Assembly: GCA_964407265.1 (NCBI GenBank)
Contig: CAYOUV010000006.1
Location: 13,974 to 77,973, forward strand
From: CAYOUV01 sp964407265
Lineage (GTDB): Bacteria; Chloroflexota; Anaerolineae; Anaerolineales; Villigracilaceae
Direction of reading: 5' to 3'
DNA length: 64,000 nucleotides
The notes under the pieces were generated by a model that saw nothing but the letters and a program-made list of their open reading frames with translations, was not told where the DNA came from and did not search any database. The translations under genes were made by a program, and so were the position numbers. This document shows positions 16,762 to 25,031 of the stretch, in pieces. Within the stretch, counting starts at the first letter, position 1. Every line of letters begins with the position of its first letter.

Positions 16762-17820
16762 TTAAATCATCGGCCAGAAGCGGGCGATCCATTGGCTGGT
16801 GAATGGGATCACACGCAACAGAGTATCCAGGATCAAACCCAGGATGAACATACCGCCGAACATGCGGTTATGGTAGAAGGCAAAGCCGGAGAACCAGGTC
16901 GGCCAACCGGTCCATTCCTTGGGAGGCGCTTCCGGGCGCGGCTTGGTCAGCACACCAACCGCCAGCAAAGCACGTTTGAGGGCAAAGAAGACGATCAGCA
17001 GGATGGGAGTGAAATAGCGCGGGACGAAGACCAGATAAACGATCACGGCATACATCAGTACGAAGACCGCGATGTTCAAATAACGGGCTGCCTTCTCGCC
17101 GATCACTACCGGCAGGGTGCCGACACCCTTCTTCTTATCGTCCGAAGATTTGTCGATGTGCTTGCCAACGTTGATACTGACCACGCTCAAGCCGAAAGGG
17201 ATACCAGCCAGCACGACGTTCCAGAAGTTGGGGGTGAAGCCGCGCGCCAGCACGAAATACACGCCGCCAATCATGATCGGTCCCCAAATCAGGAAGATCG
17301 CCAGTTCGCCCAGCGCCAGGTATTTGAGCGGCCAGGTGTAAAACAGCAAAACCAATGAGCCGAAGGCAAACAAACCAATCACAATGGGGTTAAAGCTGGT
17401 GTACAGCAAGCCGTAGACACCCGCCAGGACCGCCAGTACGCCGCTAACCACAAACCAGCGCAACTGCTGATTCTTAGTCCAGAACCCCTGCACCAGGGGA
17501 TGGACACCATACTGTATGCGGAAGTAGTTATCCTTGTCGATTCCGCGGCTGTAATCGGTATAGTCATTAAGCAGATTATTGGTGCCATGCGCAATGAACA
17601 AACCCAGCGTGAGGATCAGCCAGGGTACCAGCGCAAAAACGTGATCGCGCCAGGCCAGCAGTCCGGCAATAACGCAGGAGTAAATCGTCACAGCCGTTAC
17701 CGCCGAGCGTGTGGCAATCAGCCACTTCGAGACGACATCCAGCCGGTCCCACTCTTGCTTGTCGTCCATCTTGATTAATTGCCAAAGCGCCTTCTTCCAC
17801 ATTGCAAAATCAATGCCCAT
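16762..17820 (-). CDS. UbiA family prenyltransferase, paralogue 1
   Basis: The 352-residue membrane protein has about eight to nine transmembrane helices. The first Asp-rich motif is NNLLNDYTDYSRGID (81-95), and the second is NVGKHIDKSSDDKKKGVGTLP. Both bind Mg-prenyl diphosphate in UbiA enzymes, which prenylate aromatic rings in quinone, haem or lipid synthesis. The N-terminus has an unusual amphipathic stretch (FAMWKKALWQLIKMDDKQEWDRLDVVSKW) shared by its two neighbours. The ATG at 17820 follows AAGGAGAGAGGC. A longer reading upstream runs into the neighbouring gene and is rejected. The acceptor substrate is unknown. Confidence 0.88.
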   Translation of the reverse strand: MGIDFAMWKKALWQLIKMDDKQEWDRLDVVSKWLIATRSAVTAVTIYSCVIAGLLAWRDHVFALVPWLILTLGLFIAHGTNNLLNDYTDYSRGIDKDNYFRIQYGVHPLVQGFWTKNQQLRWFVVSGVLAVLAGVYGLLYTSFNPIVIGLFAFGSLVLLFYTWPLKYLALGELAIFLIWGPIMIGGVYFVLARGFTPNFWNVVLAGIPFGLSVVSINVGKHIDKSSDDKKKGVGTLPVVIGEKAARYLNIAVFVLMYAVIVYLVFVPRYFTPILLIVFFALKRALLAVGVLTKPRPEAPPKEWTGWPTWFSGFAFYHNRMFGGMFILGLILDTLLRVIPFTSQWIARFWPMI

Positions 17821-17863
17821 GCCTCTCTCCTTCTTTATTATTTCCGGTTCGCCCCGAAAATCA

Positions 17864-18898
17864 TTAGTGCCAAAAACCCGTGACGAAAATACGCAATATT
17901 GAATCCAGCAATACGCCGAGGATAAACAGGTTGCCAAAGTTGCGGTTGTGGATAAAGGAAACCGTCGAGAACCAGCGCGGCCAGATTGGATATCCTTCCG
18001 GCGGCTGCGTTGGTCGCGGTTGCAAGAGCCGCTTGATCGCCGTCCAGGCGTGTTTGACTGCAAAGAAGACGATCAACATCACCGGTGTCAGGAATCGCGG
18101 CCCGAAGACCAGGTAAACGGTTATAGCATATGCCAGAACGATGGCTGTGATGTTCAGATATCGGGCGGCTGTCTCCCCAATGATAACCGGGAGCGTGCCA
18201 ACTCCTTTGGCTTTATCCTCACGCAGCTTGTCGATGTGTTTGCCGACATTAATGCTGGCCACGCTCAGCCCAAACGGGACACCGGCCAGGACGACATTCC
18301 ACGAATTCGCGGTCCAGCCCCGTGCCAGTACAAAGTAAACCCCGCCGATCATGATCGGCCCCCAGATCAGGAATATCGTCAGTTCGCCCAAGGCAAAATA
18401 TTTCAGCGGGTAAGTGTAGAACAAGAGCATCAAGGCACCAAATGCAAACAATCCGATCACGACCGGATGGAAATCCGTATAAAACAAGGCGTATACACCG
18501 GCCAGGCTGGCCAGAAAACCACTGACCAGGAACCAGCGGATTTGTGTACGCTTGCCCCAAAACTCCTGCACCAACGGGTGGACGCCATACTGCGTGCGAA
18601 AGTAATTATCTTTATCGATCCCACGGCTGAAATCGGTGTAATCATTGAGCAGGTTGTTGGTCCCGTGAGCCAGGAACAGGCCAAAAGTGACGATCAACCA
18701 TGGCAGCCAGGCAAAATATCCATCCCGCCAGGCAAACATAGCGGCAATAACACACGAATAGATCGTCACCGTGGTCACGCCGGACCGGGTGGCAATCAGC
18801 CACTTCGAGACCACGTCCAGCCGGTCCCACTCTTGCTTGTCATCCATCTTGACCAGCTGTGAAAGAGCGGTCCTCCACATGGCGAAATTAATGCTCAT
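17864..18898 (-). CDS. UbiA family prenyltransferase, paralogue 2
   Basis: The 344-residue protein is closely similar to paralogue 1 throughout, including MDDKQEWDRLDVVSKWLIATRS, NNLLNDYTDFSRGID and NVGKHIDKLREDKAKGVGTLP. Even the DNA is nearly identical over the stretch encoding residues about 18-38, pointing to recent duplication or gene conversion. AAGGAG precedes the ATG at 18898 by 9 nt. It lies 43 bp upstream of paralogue 1 on the same strand, consistent with one transcript. Substrate unknown. Confidence 0.88.
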   Translation of the reverse strand: MSINFAMWRTALSQLVKMDDKQEWDRLDVVSKWLIATRSGVTTVTIYSCVIAAMFAWRDGYFAWLPWLIVTFGLFLAHGTNNLLNDYTDFSRGIDKDNYFRTQYGVHPLVQEFWGKRTQIRWFLVSGFLASLAGVYALFYTDFHPVVIGLFAFGALMLLFYTYPLKYFALGELTIFLIWGPIMIGGVYFVLARGWTANSWNVVLAGVPFGLSVASINVGKHIDKLREDKAKGVGTLPVIIGETAARYLNITAIVLAYAITVYLVFGPRFLTPVMLIVFFAVKHAWTAIKRLLQPRPTQPPEGYPIWPRWFSTVSFIHNRNFGNLFILGVLLDSILRIFVTGFWH

Positions 18899-18980
18899 CA
18901 GCAGATACTCCTTTCTCCCGAGCGAAATTATACTGTGTGTTGTGCAAAAATGTACACAAATTATCCTGCTTGCAGACAAG

Positions 18981-19008
18981 AAAAAAGCGCCGAGGGTTTC
19001 CTCGGCGC
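18981..19008 (-). terminator. Terminator after UbiA paralogue 3
   Basis: On the minus strand GCGCCGAGG and CCTCGGCGC form a 9-bp stem, followed by six T residues (18981-18986). It separates paralogue 3 from paralogues 2 and 1, which therefore need their own promoter or read-through. Confidence 0.88.
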
Positions 19009-19022
19009 CCGTCGGAGCCTGT

Positions 19023-20048
19023 CTAATGCCAAAAAGCGGGTATGAATATTCGCAACAACACGTCCGCAATCAATCCAAGCATAAACAGCATCCCAAAGGA
19101 GCGGTTATTCCAGAAAGCCATCGGGGCAAAATATAACGGCCAGCCACCCTGTCCATCCGGGAAGTCTGCTGGGCGCTCAGCCGGCTTGGGCTGCAAGAAA
19201 GCCGGATAGACTTTTCCCAAAGTTGGGATTGCCAGTAAAACAATTGCCATCACTGGCGTAAAGAATTTTGTAGCGACCAGAAAAGCCGTCAGGAAATACG
19301 GCAGGATCATCATCGCCAGCACTGTGTAACGCGCCGGTTTTTCTCCCAACAAAACAGGCAACGTATGAATACCCTTTTCTTTATCGACCAAATACTTATC
19401 AATATGCTTGCCAAAAATGACCGTGGTCACGCCCAGTACGTACGGAAGACTGGCAATCGTGACATTCCAATCCCATTGGTGGGACATGATAAAGTATCCG
19501 CCACCGATCATCAAGGGTCCCCAAACAATCAGGACTGCCACTTCGCCCAGGGCAATATATTTCAGCGGCCAGGTGTAGAAGAGCACAAAGAACGCCCCCA
19601 AGCCCAGCAGCACCCAGGCTGTCGCATCAAAACGGCTGTACCACATCAGGTAAAGCCCGGCTGCAACCGCCAGCAAGCCAGTAAACACAAAATATGTCAG
19701 ATGCTGGCGTTTGGTCATCAAGCCATGCGCCACCGGCTGCGGCCCGTACATCGTGCGGAAGTAGTTATCCTTGTCCACCCCTCGCACAAAATCCGTGTAA
19801 TCGTTGAACAAATTATTGCTGGCATGCGCCATCAACAAACCGAAGGTCAACGCCAGCCAGGGTACAAAGCTGAAGGAATGGTCGCGTAGCGCAAACAATC
19901 CCGCCAGAGCAGCCGAGAGGAAGGTCATGATCAGCACCGCAGCACGCGTGGAAATCAGCCACTTTGAGACCAGATCGAGATCGTCCCACTCTTCCTTGGA
20001 GACATCCGGGATTACTTCTAAGGCTTTTCGCCACATCGCAAAGTTCAT
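19023..20048 (-). CDS. UbiA family prenyltransferase, paralogue 3 (more diverged)
   Basis: The 341-residue protein shares the family layout: FAMWRKALEVIPDVSKEEWDDLDLVSKWLISTR at the N-terminus, NNLFNDYTDFVRGVD as first Asp motif and IFGKHIDKYLVDKEKGIHTLPVLLGEKPARY as second. It is clearly more distant from paralogues 1 and 2 than these are from each other. AGGAGTAAAGCG precedes the ATG at 20048. An upstream start at 20078 lacks a ribosome site. It has its own strong terminator. All active-site Asp residues are present, so an active enzyme is expected with a different acceptor or prenyl chain length (inference). Confidence 0.87.
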   Translation of the reverse strand: MNFAMWRKALEVIPDVSKEEWDDLDLVSKWLISTRAAVLIMTFLSAALAGLFALRDHSFSFVPWLALTFGLLMAHASNNLFNDYTDFVRGVDKDNYFRTMYGPQPVAHGLMTKRQHLTYFVFTGLLAVAAGLYLMWYSRFDATAWVLLGLGAFFVLFYTWPLKYIALGEVAVLIVWGPLMIGGGYFIMSHQWDWNVTIASLPYVLGVTTVIFGKHIDKYLVDKEKGIHTLPVLLGEKPARYTVLAMMILPYFLTAFLVATKFFTPVMAIVLLAIPTLGKVYPAFLQPKPAERPADFPDGQGGWPLYFAPMAFWNNRSFGMLFMLGLIADVLLRIFIPAFWH

Positions 20049-20154
20049 CGCTTTACTCCTACCGTCAAATTTTGGCAATTATACAACACACGGCCGGTAA
20101 CATGGTTGCCAAAAAAGGGCGCATCCTCTGCACCCTACCAGGGGAAAAACGCTC

Positions 20155-21270
20155 TTACAAAATCTCTTTCTGGTATTTTACTTCCTTAACGAATTGGGTC
20201 AGTTCACTCACGCTGAAGTTTTCGATGCCCAGCTTATCCAGTGTGCGACCGCGGCGCCAGTAATCTGTCCGATGCATAATGCTCGCCAAGCGGATAAAAC
20301 TTTCCATGCCGCGAACCGAGACGCCGTAGCGCTGTGCCAGGGCGGCTATCGGAACCAGACTCATCGGCACATCTTCGAAAATATAGCGGTGATTGAGGGA
20401 ATATGGGGCTTTGATCCCGTAATACCCGGGTTGATTGTGAACCGCCTCGTGCAAGTCTTCCCCGGTGGCGTCGTAAGCCATCTTGAGCCACTCCATGGCA
20501 GTACGCGCCCGGACCCCAACTGAGGAGGCTACCGTCACCCTTTCACGATCCAGCACTTCCAGCACGCGCGCTACAGACGGGGTGACGCCATCGATGTAAA
20601 ACTGGTAATCACCATGGGTGGCTTCTATCCAACCCGTATTCAGCAGTGACAGGGCCGGGTGAAATATGGCGCCCATATTGTTTAAACCGGTATGCAGGAC
20701 ATCAACGCCATCAATATAGAGTGGATACGCCTCGTGGATGACTTCCAAAACGCGCGGCGTATCTGTAGCCGGCAACGCCGCCAGCGGAACCGCATCCTTG
20801 ATGCGAAAGATGCGCGCCTGGGCAGGCCCATCAGAACGGCTGGCATAAATAAAGGTTTCGGCTTCGGAGATGATCACTTCTGCCTGGCAACCTTGATCCC
20901 ACAGGACTTGTCGAAACTCAATCGCACCACAAGTACGGCCGGGGTGCAGGATCACAATTTGTCCATCACTGAGAAAAGAAGCGATCTGCCTGGCAATGCT
21001 GGCATGCGCCGATGAGGGAACAACGATCATGATCACATCCGAATCTTTCAAGGCTTCCTGCAAGTCTGAAGTGACCAGGCGTAATTCCCCAAATCCGCGC
21101 GGACCACCTTCAAAGCTTTCCAGTTCGATCCCGCCACGAGATTTGATGGATGCGACGTTTTCGGGTGTGCGGTTGTACAAGGCAACAGACAGCCCCATCA
21201 AGGCCATGTGAGCGGCCATCGCTTTCCCACCGTGACCGGCCCCGATTACTGTATAACGAAGATCAGACAT
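20155..21270 (-). CDS. Octopine/nopaline (opine) dehydrogenase family protein
   Basis: This 371-residue protein has an N-terminal Rossmann fold with YTVIGAGHGGKAMAAHMALMG (dinucleotide loop near residues 7-27) and a C-terminal all-helical domain containing LHTGLNNMGAIFHPALSLLN, the catalytic His-containing helix of opine dehydrogenases. The family reductively couples an amino acid to a 2-oxo acid using NAD(P)H, or runs the reverse. Substrates here are unknown. AAGGAGGGG precedes the ATG. It starts 12 bp after the cobalamin-binding gene, so they form an operon and may act in one amino-acid pathway (inference). Confidence 0.85.
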   Translation of the reverse strand: MSDLRYTVIGAGHGGKAMAAHMALMGLSVALYNRTPENVASIKSRGGIELESFEGGPRGFGELRLVTSDLQEALKDSDVIMIVVPSSAHASIARQIASFLSDGQIVILHPGRTCGAIEFRQVLWDQGCQAEVIISEAETFIYASRSDGPAQARIFRIKDAVPLAALPATDTPRVLEVIHEAYPLYIDGVDVLHTGLNNMGAIFHPALSLLNTGWIEATHGDYQFYIDGVTPSVARVLEVLDRERVTVASSVGVRARTAMEWLKMAYDATGEDLHEAVHNQPGYYGIKAPYSLNHRYIFEDVPMSLVPIAALAQRYGVSVRGMESFIRLASIMHRTDYWRRGRTLDKLGIENFSVSELTQFVKEVKYQKEIL

Positions 21271-21282
21271 TTCTGCCCCTCC

Positions 21283-22953
21283 TTATGATGATATGGGTTG
21301 CGACTTTAATGACAGGCGAGCAATCCGCTCCTCTTCCGATAAGGGCTTCCTGCTTTCGGGGTCGACAACCTGGTTCGCCCCACGCGCGTCAACCTGCGTG
21401 ACAATGGCGCCTGGCGCAAATGGATTATTACGCAACTGCGGTGCGTCGAGGATACCCAGGGCGACGGAACGAGCCAAAGTGGCCGGATCCGACCAGGGAT
21501 CCGCGACTGACGGTTCGGCAATCCTTCGGATCGCGTTCAAGGTTACGTCGGCTTCGCGTACCAGCTCGTCTTTGCGAGCCTGTACCTCCGGATCCAGGGT
21601 CATATCCGGCTGACCCAGTGCATTTTCAATCGCCCGGCGGGCCATTTTAGCTGCGGCAATGACATCTTTGGCGGTCGCAGCATGATCCGCTTCGGTGTGT
21701 CCCACAATATGGACAATGTGCGGATTGAGCGCCATCTGTAAATAAATGCTGGCCGAAAGATGGGCCCGAGCAGCGTCAATATCTACCGGAAAGCTCAGCA
21801 AACCCGTGCGAGTCTGCCTCCAGATGGAAAATCCCGGATTTTTAAGCGGTTGAATGATCTCAAGCACGGCCAGCATCTTGGCCAGGTCCATTTTGTCGGA
21901 AAGTTCGGACGGGCTGTTGAACATCATCTGGGCAATGTAATCCTTCACACCAAAAACGCGGGCATTATAGGCTGCGAGATACGCAGATACCACAAAGATC
22001 ACGTCCGGCGCATCCCGCATACCCCAGTGGTGCGGCTCGTTCAGTTCGACCGGGATATCCCGCTCGCCGTACCAGCGCATCACCTTCTGGTGCTCGCGGA
22101 TCGAGCCCTCCAGATCCCATGGTCCACGCCCGTCCATCGCATTGAACCAAAAAAGAGGGATGGCACACCAGGCAATCTTGATCGTATCCACAAACACTTC
22201 TGCCTGACGAATAAAATCGTCCGTGCCGGAATAGGTCCGCAAGAGCGGGAAATTTCCCCTGCGGCTGGCTTTATACAGCCTCCTGTAATCGTCAGCACTG
22301 CGCACCGGCACGCCGCCGGCTCCGGTCCGCCGCGGGTCTTGCCGTTCGGGATGAAAGAAATTCTCCTGCGCATCCTGGTCGGTTCCGAGCGAGATTACAT
22401 CCAGCACGCGCGCCTCGGCAGTCTCCTGGATCCCATCAATCGAGGCTTCCAGGCTTGGCAGCCCAAAATGATGGCGCAGGAGCGGGTAAGGCGACTTCCA
22501 GTGGATGCGCGCGATGGTGGTATCGGGAAAGTCAGATTCGCTACGCTCGAAAGACAGACCCTTCAGGAAAGCCAACACACCTTCAACCGGTTCAGTCCCG
22601 TTGAAGGTTTGCTCAAAAAATCCGATCCTGGCGGCTCTTTCTGCAACCGGCGGCGTCCCGCCAAACACAAAGCGGACTCCGCTCTCATGTAAATCCGCTG
22701 CTTCTTCGGCAAATTGACCCAGCAAGCGCTCCCCGGTCTCCGGTGTCAGGCGATAAGAAACGCCTACCAATACCTGATCTCCTTCTTTGGCCTTTGCCGC
22801 CACTTTACGCACAGTTTCCAACATCTTTTTCACCGGGACAGCCGGTCCAAGAAAAACGGTTTCCCAGCCCGCCTGCTCGGCCAACCGCAAGAACTTTGAA
22901 ACACCCGCAACATGGACACATTCACCCAATGCACCACTAATGACGGTCTTCAT
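21283..22953 (-). CDS. Cobalamin-binding-domain protein with mutase-like C-terminal region
   Basis: The 556-residue protein opens with a B12-binding-like Rossmann domain (about 1-135). The usual DxHxxG motif reads ECVHVAG at 11-17, so His14 and Gly17 are kept while Cys12 replaces Asp. The loop GWETVFLGPAVPVKKML and the Gly-rich FVFGGTPP fit the fold. The rest (about 160-480) resembles a TIM-barrel aminomutase or glutamate-mutase E-like region, with HHFGLPSLEASIDG, WFNAMDGRGPW and ELNEPHHWGMRDAPDV. The reaction is unknown. GGAGG lies 5 nt before the ATG. The opine dehydrogenase follows directly. Confidence 0.7.
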   Translation of the reverse strand: MKTVISGALGECVHVAGVSKFLRLAEQAGWETVFLGPAVPVKKMLETVRKVAAKAKEGDQVLVGVSYRLTPETGERLLGQFAEEAADLHESGVRFVFGGTPPVAERAARIGFFEQTFNGTEPVEGVLAFLKGLSFERSESDFPDTTIARIHWKSPYPLLRHHFGLPSLEASIDGIQETAEARVLDVISLGTDQDAQENFFHPERQDPRRTGAGGVPVRSADDYRRLYKASRRGNFPLLRTYSGTDDFIRQAEVFVDTIKIAWCAIPLFWFNAMDGRGPWDLEGSIREHQKVMRWYGERDIPVELNEPHHWGMRDAPDVIFVVSAYLAAYNARVFGVKDYIAQMMFNSPSELSDKMDLAKMLAVLEIIQPLKNPGFSIWRQTRTGLLSFPVDIDAARAHLSASIYLQMALNPHIVHIVGHTEADHAATAKDVIAAAKMARRAIENALGQPDMTLDPEVQARKDELVREADVTLNAIRRIAEPSVADPWSDPATLARSVALGILDAPQLRNNPFAPGAIVTQVDARGANQVVDPESRKPLSEEERIARLSLKSQPISS

Positions 22954-23423
22954 CGACGCCTCCTGATTGATCTAGTCCAGCCGAATCGCCCGAACGTTAA
23001 TGATTACGCCCCATTTGGCAAATGGCGAATTCAGTGGCAAGAATAGGTTGGTTACGCGAAGTGTGGACAGCGATAATTGATTGGGACAGGGCGAAAACAC
23101 GATTGTTTGGCTTCAATATGGTCGCCTAACCCCACATTAAAAAATTATACCATGCTGAATTGTCCGATCAGGGTTTCTTCTGTATAGTTGTATATACAAT
23201 TAGGATTCTGATACAAACTTGTCTTGGGGTGCTTAGCCCAATCAATTAATGTTGTCTATACATATTTATCATAACCCACTCATGACATACATCCATATTG
23301 GGGCATGATTTCTCCCACTGATAGATATTTGTGAATTTTTGTACAATAGACATGGCGTCATTCGTGCGTCGAACTGTTTGGTTTCGGCGCTGGATCATTT
23401 CATATATTGGGAGTGAGGATCTC
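22954..23423. promoter_or_regulatory. Divergent control region between cobalamin-binding gene and Hdr operon
   Basis: This 470-bp stretch has no gene. Facing left it has an extended -10 (TGGTATAAT on the minus strand, 23144-23152) and a predicted leader of about 184 nt with a hairpin at 23007-23027. Facing right it has TACAAT (23342-23347), overlapped by a Rex-like palindrome. A separate perfect 12-bp palindrome TTGTATATACAA lies at 23188-23199. Confidence 0.55.
23329..23346 (+). promoter_or_regulatory. Candidate Rex operator over the Hdr operon promoter
   Basis: The 18-mer TTGTGAATTTTTGTACAA matches the known Rex consensus TTGTGAA-N4-TTCACAA at seven of seven positions on the left and five of seven on the right. 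It overlaps the -10 box TACAAT (23342-23347), a position suited to repression. Rex senses the NADH/NAD+ ratio. No rex gene is in the window. Confidence 0.45.
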
Positions 23424-24032
23424 ATGACAATTAGCCCGACAATCGAACGCCCTCCGTCTACGATCCCAAAACAAATCGAGGATCTGACGATGCTGGAGGA
23501 AGTAGCAGCCCGCACAGCCGGTGTCTCACGCTTGGAGATGTGCATTCAATGTGGAACATGCGGTGGCTCATGTCCCTCTGCAGCAGATATGGATCACACG
23601 CCGCGCATGCTCTTTGCCATGCTGCGTGCCGGCATGCGTCAAGCTGCCCTGAGCAGCAACACACCCTGGGTTTGCGTATCCTGCTATCACTGCGTGGTGC
23701 GCTGTCCACAGAATGTGCATATTGCTGACGTGATGTATACCCTCAAGAGTATGGCGATTCATGCGAAACTCTACAAGGACGCTACCGCACCGGACTTCTC
23801 ACAAACCTTTGTTGATATGGTGGAAGAATACGGTCGCAGTTTTGAATTTGGCCTGGCCACGCGCCATTACCTCAAACACTTCCCACTGCGATTGCCCGGT
23901 ATGGCGCCCATGGGGTTGGGTCTCTTAAGCAAGAAGCGTATGAGTATCACTCCATCGCGTATCAAGAACATCAAACAACTCAAGAGCATCCTGAAGCGCG
24001 CAAAAGAACTGGAGGCAGACGACCATGACTGA
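23424..24032 (+). CDS. hdrC: Heterodisulfide reductase subunit C-like iron-sulfur protein
   Basis: This 202-residue ferredoxin-like subunit carries two [4Fe-4S] motifs: Cys40, 43, 46, 50 (CIQCGTCGGSCP) and Cys84, 87, 90, 94 (CVSCYHCVVRCP). HdrC passes electrons from HdrA to HdrB in cytoplasmic HdrABC complexes. Helical N- and C-terminal extensions flank the clusters, and the C-terminus is basic. The ATG at 23424 follows GAGGATCTC and is preferred over a start at 23331, which lies upstream of or at the predicted transcription start. Its stop overlaps hdrB by 8 bp. It is the first gene of an eight-gene operon. Confidence 0.88.
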   Translation: MTISPTIERPPSTIPKQIEDLTMLEEVAARTAGVSRLEMCIQCGTCGGSCPSAADMDHTPRMLFAMLRAGMRQAALSSNTPWVCVSCYHCVVRCPQNVHIADVMYTLKSMAIHAKLYKDATAPDFSQTFVDMVEEYGRSFEFGLATRHYLKHFPLRLPGMAPMGLGLLSKKRMSITPSRIKNIKQLKSILKRAKELEADDHD

Positions 24033-25029
24033 GTATCTTTTTTACCCTGGTTGCTCCATGGAAAGCAGCGCCAAGGCTTACTATGATTCTCTGATGGCGA
24101 TTGCAGGTCCAATGGGTCTCAAGCTGAAAGAAATCGAGGACTGGAACTGCTGCGGCGCAACCGAATACCTCGGCATCAGCCTGACGCCGGCCTATGCCTT
24201 GATCAGCCGCAACCTGGCGCTGGCCGCCAAGCAGGCCAATGGCACCAAGACCGTCGTTGCCCCGTGCAGCGCCTGCTACCTCAACCTGTCAAAAGCCGAC
24301 TTCTATATGCAGGAGCGCCCAAAGCTGGGTAAGATGGTCAATCAGGCGCTGGAAGCTGGTGGATTATCCTACAAGCCCGGCTCACTGGATGTCCGCCATT
24401 TGCTGGATGTCCTGATCTATGACATCGGTTTGGATACTATTAAGAGCAAAGTCGTCCGTCCACTGAAGGGACTGCGCCTCGCGCCTTACCTGGGCTGCAT
24501 GGTCCCGCGTCCGGACTACGAACATCGCTGGTCAGACCCGGAGCATCCTGTCGAACTCGACCTGTTGCTGGAGGTTCTCGGCGCCGAAGTGATCGACTAT
24601 CCGCTCAAGACACATTGCTGCGGCGGGCACATGACCCAGATCGGGCCGGAAACAGCCTTCGAACTGATCCGCCGCCTGATCTCTTCTGCCGACCAGTATG
24701 AAGCTGATATGATGGTCACGCTCTGCCCGATGTGCCAGATGAACCTGGATGCTTATCAAAACGAGACTAACCGTTTCTTCGGCACCAATTTCAATATGCC
24801 GATCATGTTCTTCACCCAACTGATGGGGTTGGCCTTCGGCCTGGACGCCAAAGATCTGGGCTTTGGGTCGGAACTTGTCAGCGCCAACGAAGCCTTGGCG
24901 AAAATCGGCGTGGAAGTACCGCTTGAGACGCAGGCAGCCCCGGCCAGACCACGTAAGAAAGAAGGCTTACCTATGCCGACGCCCTTACCCACCAATGCCC
25001 CACAGCTGCCTAAGGATGAGGAGGCTTAA
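24025..25029 (+). CDS. hdrB: Heterodisulfide reductase subunit B-like (CCG-domain) protein
   Basis: The 334-residue protein has both cysteine-rich CCG motifs that bind the noncubane [4Fe-4S] clusters for disulfide cleavage. Domain 1 has Cys10, Cys42-Cys43, Cys81 and Cys84 (CX31CCX37CXXC). Domain 2 has Cys158, Cys198-Cys199, Cys234 and Cys237 (CX39CCX34CXXC). All ten cysteines are present, so a working catalytic subunit is expected. The natural substrate in a bacterium without coenzyme M/B is unknown. A Pro/Ala/Lys-rich tail (about 300-334) is unusual. It overlaps hdrC, and hdrA starts 2 bp later. Confidence 0.92.
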   Translation: MTEYLFYPGCSMESSAKAYYDSLMAIAGPMGLKLKEIEDWNCCGATEYLGISLTPAYALISRNLALAAKQANGTKTVVAPCSACYLNLSKADFYMQERPKLGKMVNQALEAGGLSYKPGSLDVRHLLDVLIYDIGLDTIKSKVVRPLKGLRLAPYLGCMVPRPDYEHRWSDPEHPVELDLLLEVLGAEVIDYPLKTHCCGGHMTQIGPETAFELIRRLISSADQYEADMMVTLCPMCQMNLDAYQNETNRFFGTNFNMPIMFFTQLMGLAFGLDAKDLGFGSELVSANEALAKIGVEVPLETQAAPARPRKKEGLPMPTPLPTNAPQLPKDEEA

Positions 25030-25031
25030 CC

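Noticed and set aside
17948..18862. Open frame of 304 codons antisense to UbiA paralogue 2
   Set aside because: A shadow of the prenyltransferase frame. Similar shadows occur opposite the other two copies.
22954..23160. Possible cobalamin riboswitch before the B12-binding-domain gene
   Set aside because: Only a GCCACTG heptamer and an AATCAGGAGG stretch resemble parts of it. The core GGTG-type element and the CAGGAGACCTGCC-like B12 box are missing, and CAGGAGG is explained by the ribosome site.
23188..23199. Perfect palindrome TTGTATATACAA as a second operator for the Hdr operon
   Set aside because: It is far (about 150 bp) from the likely promoter, is AT-rich and has a half-site spacing that fits no family I can name. 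Noted only within the control region.
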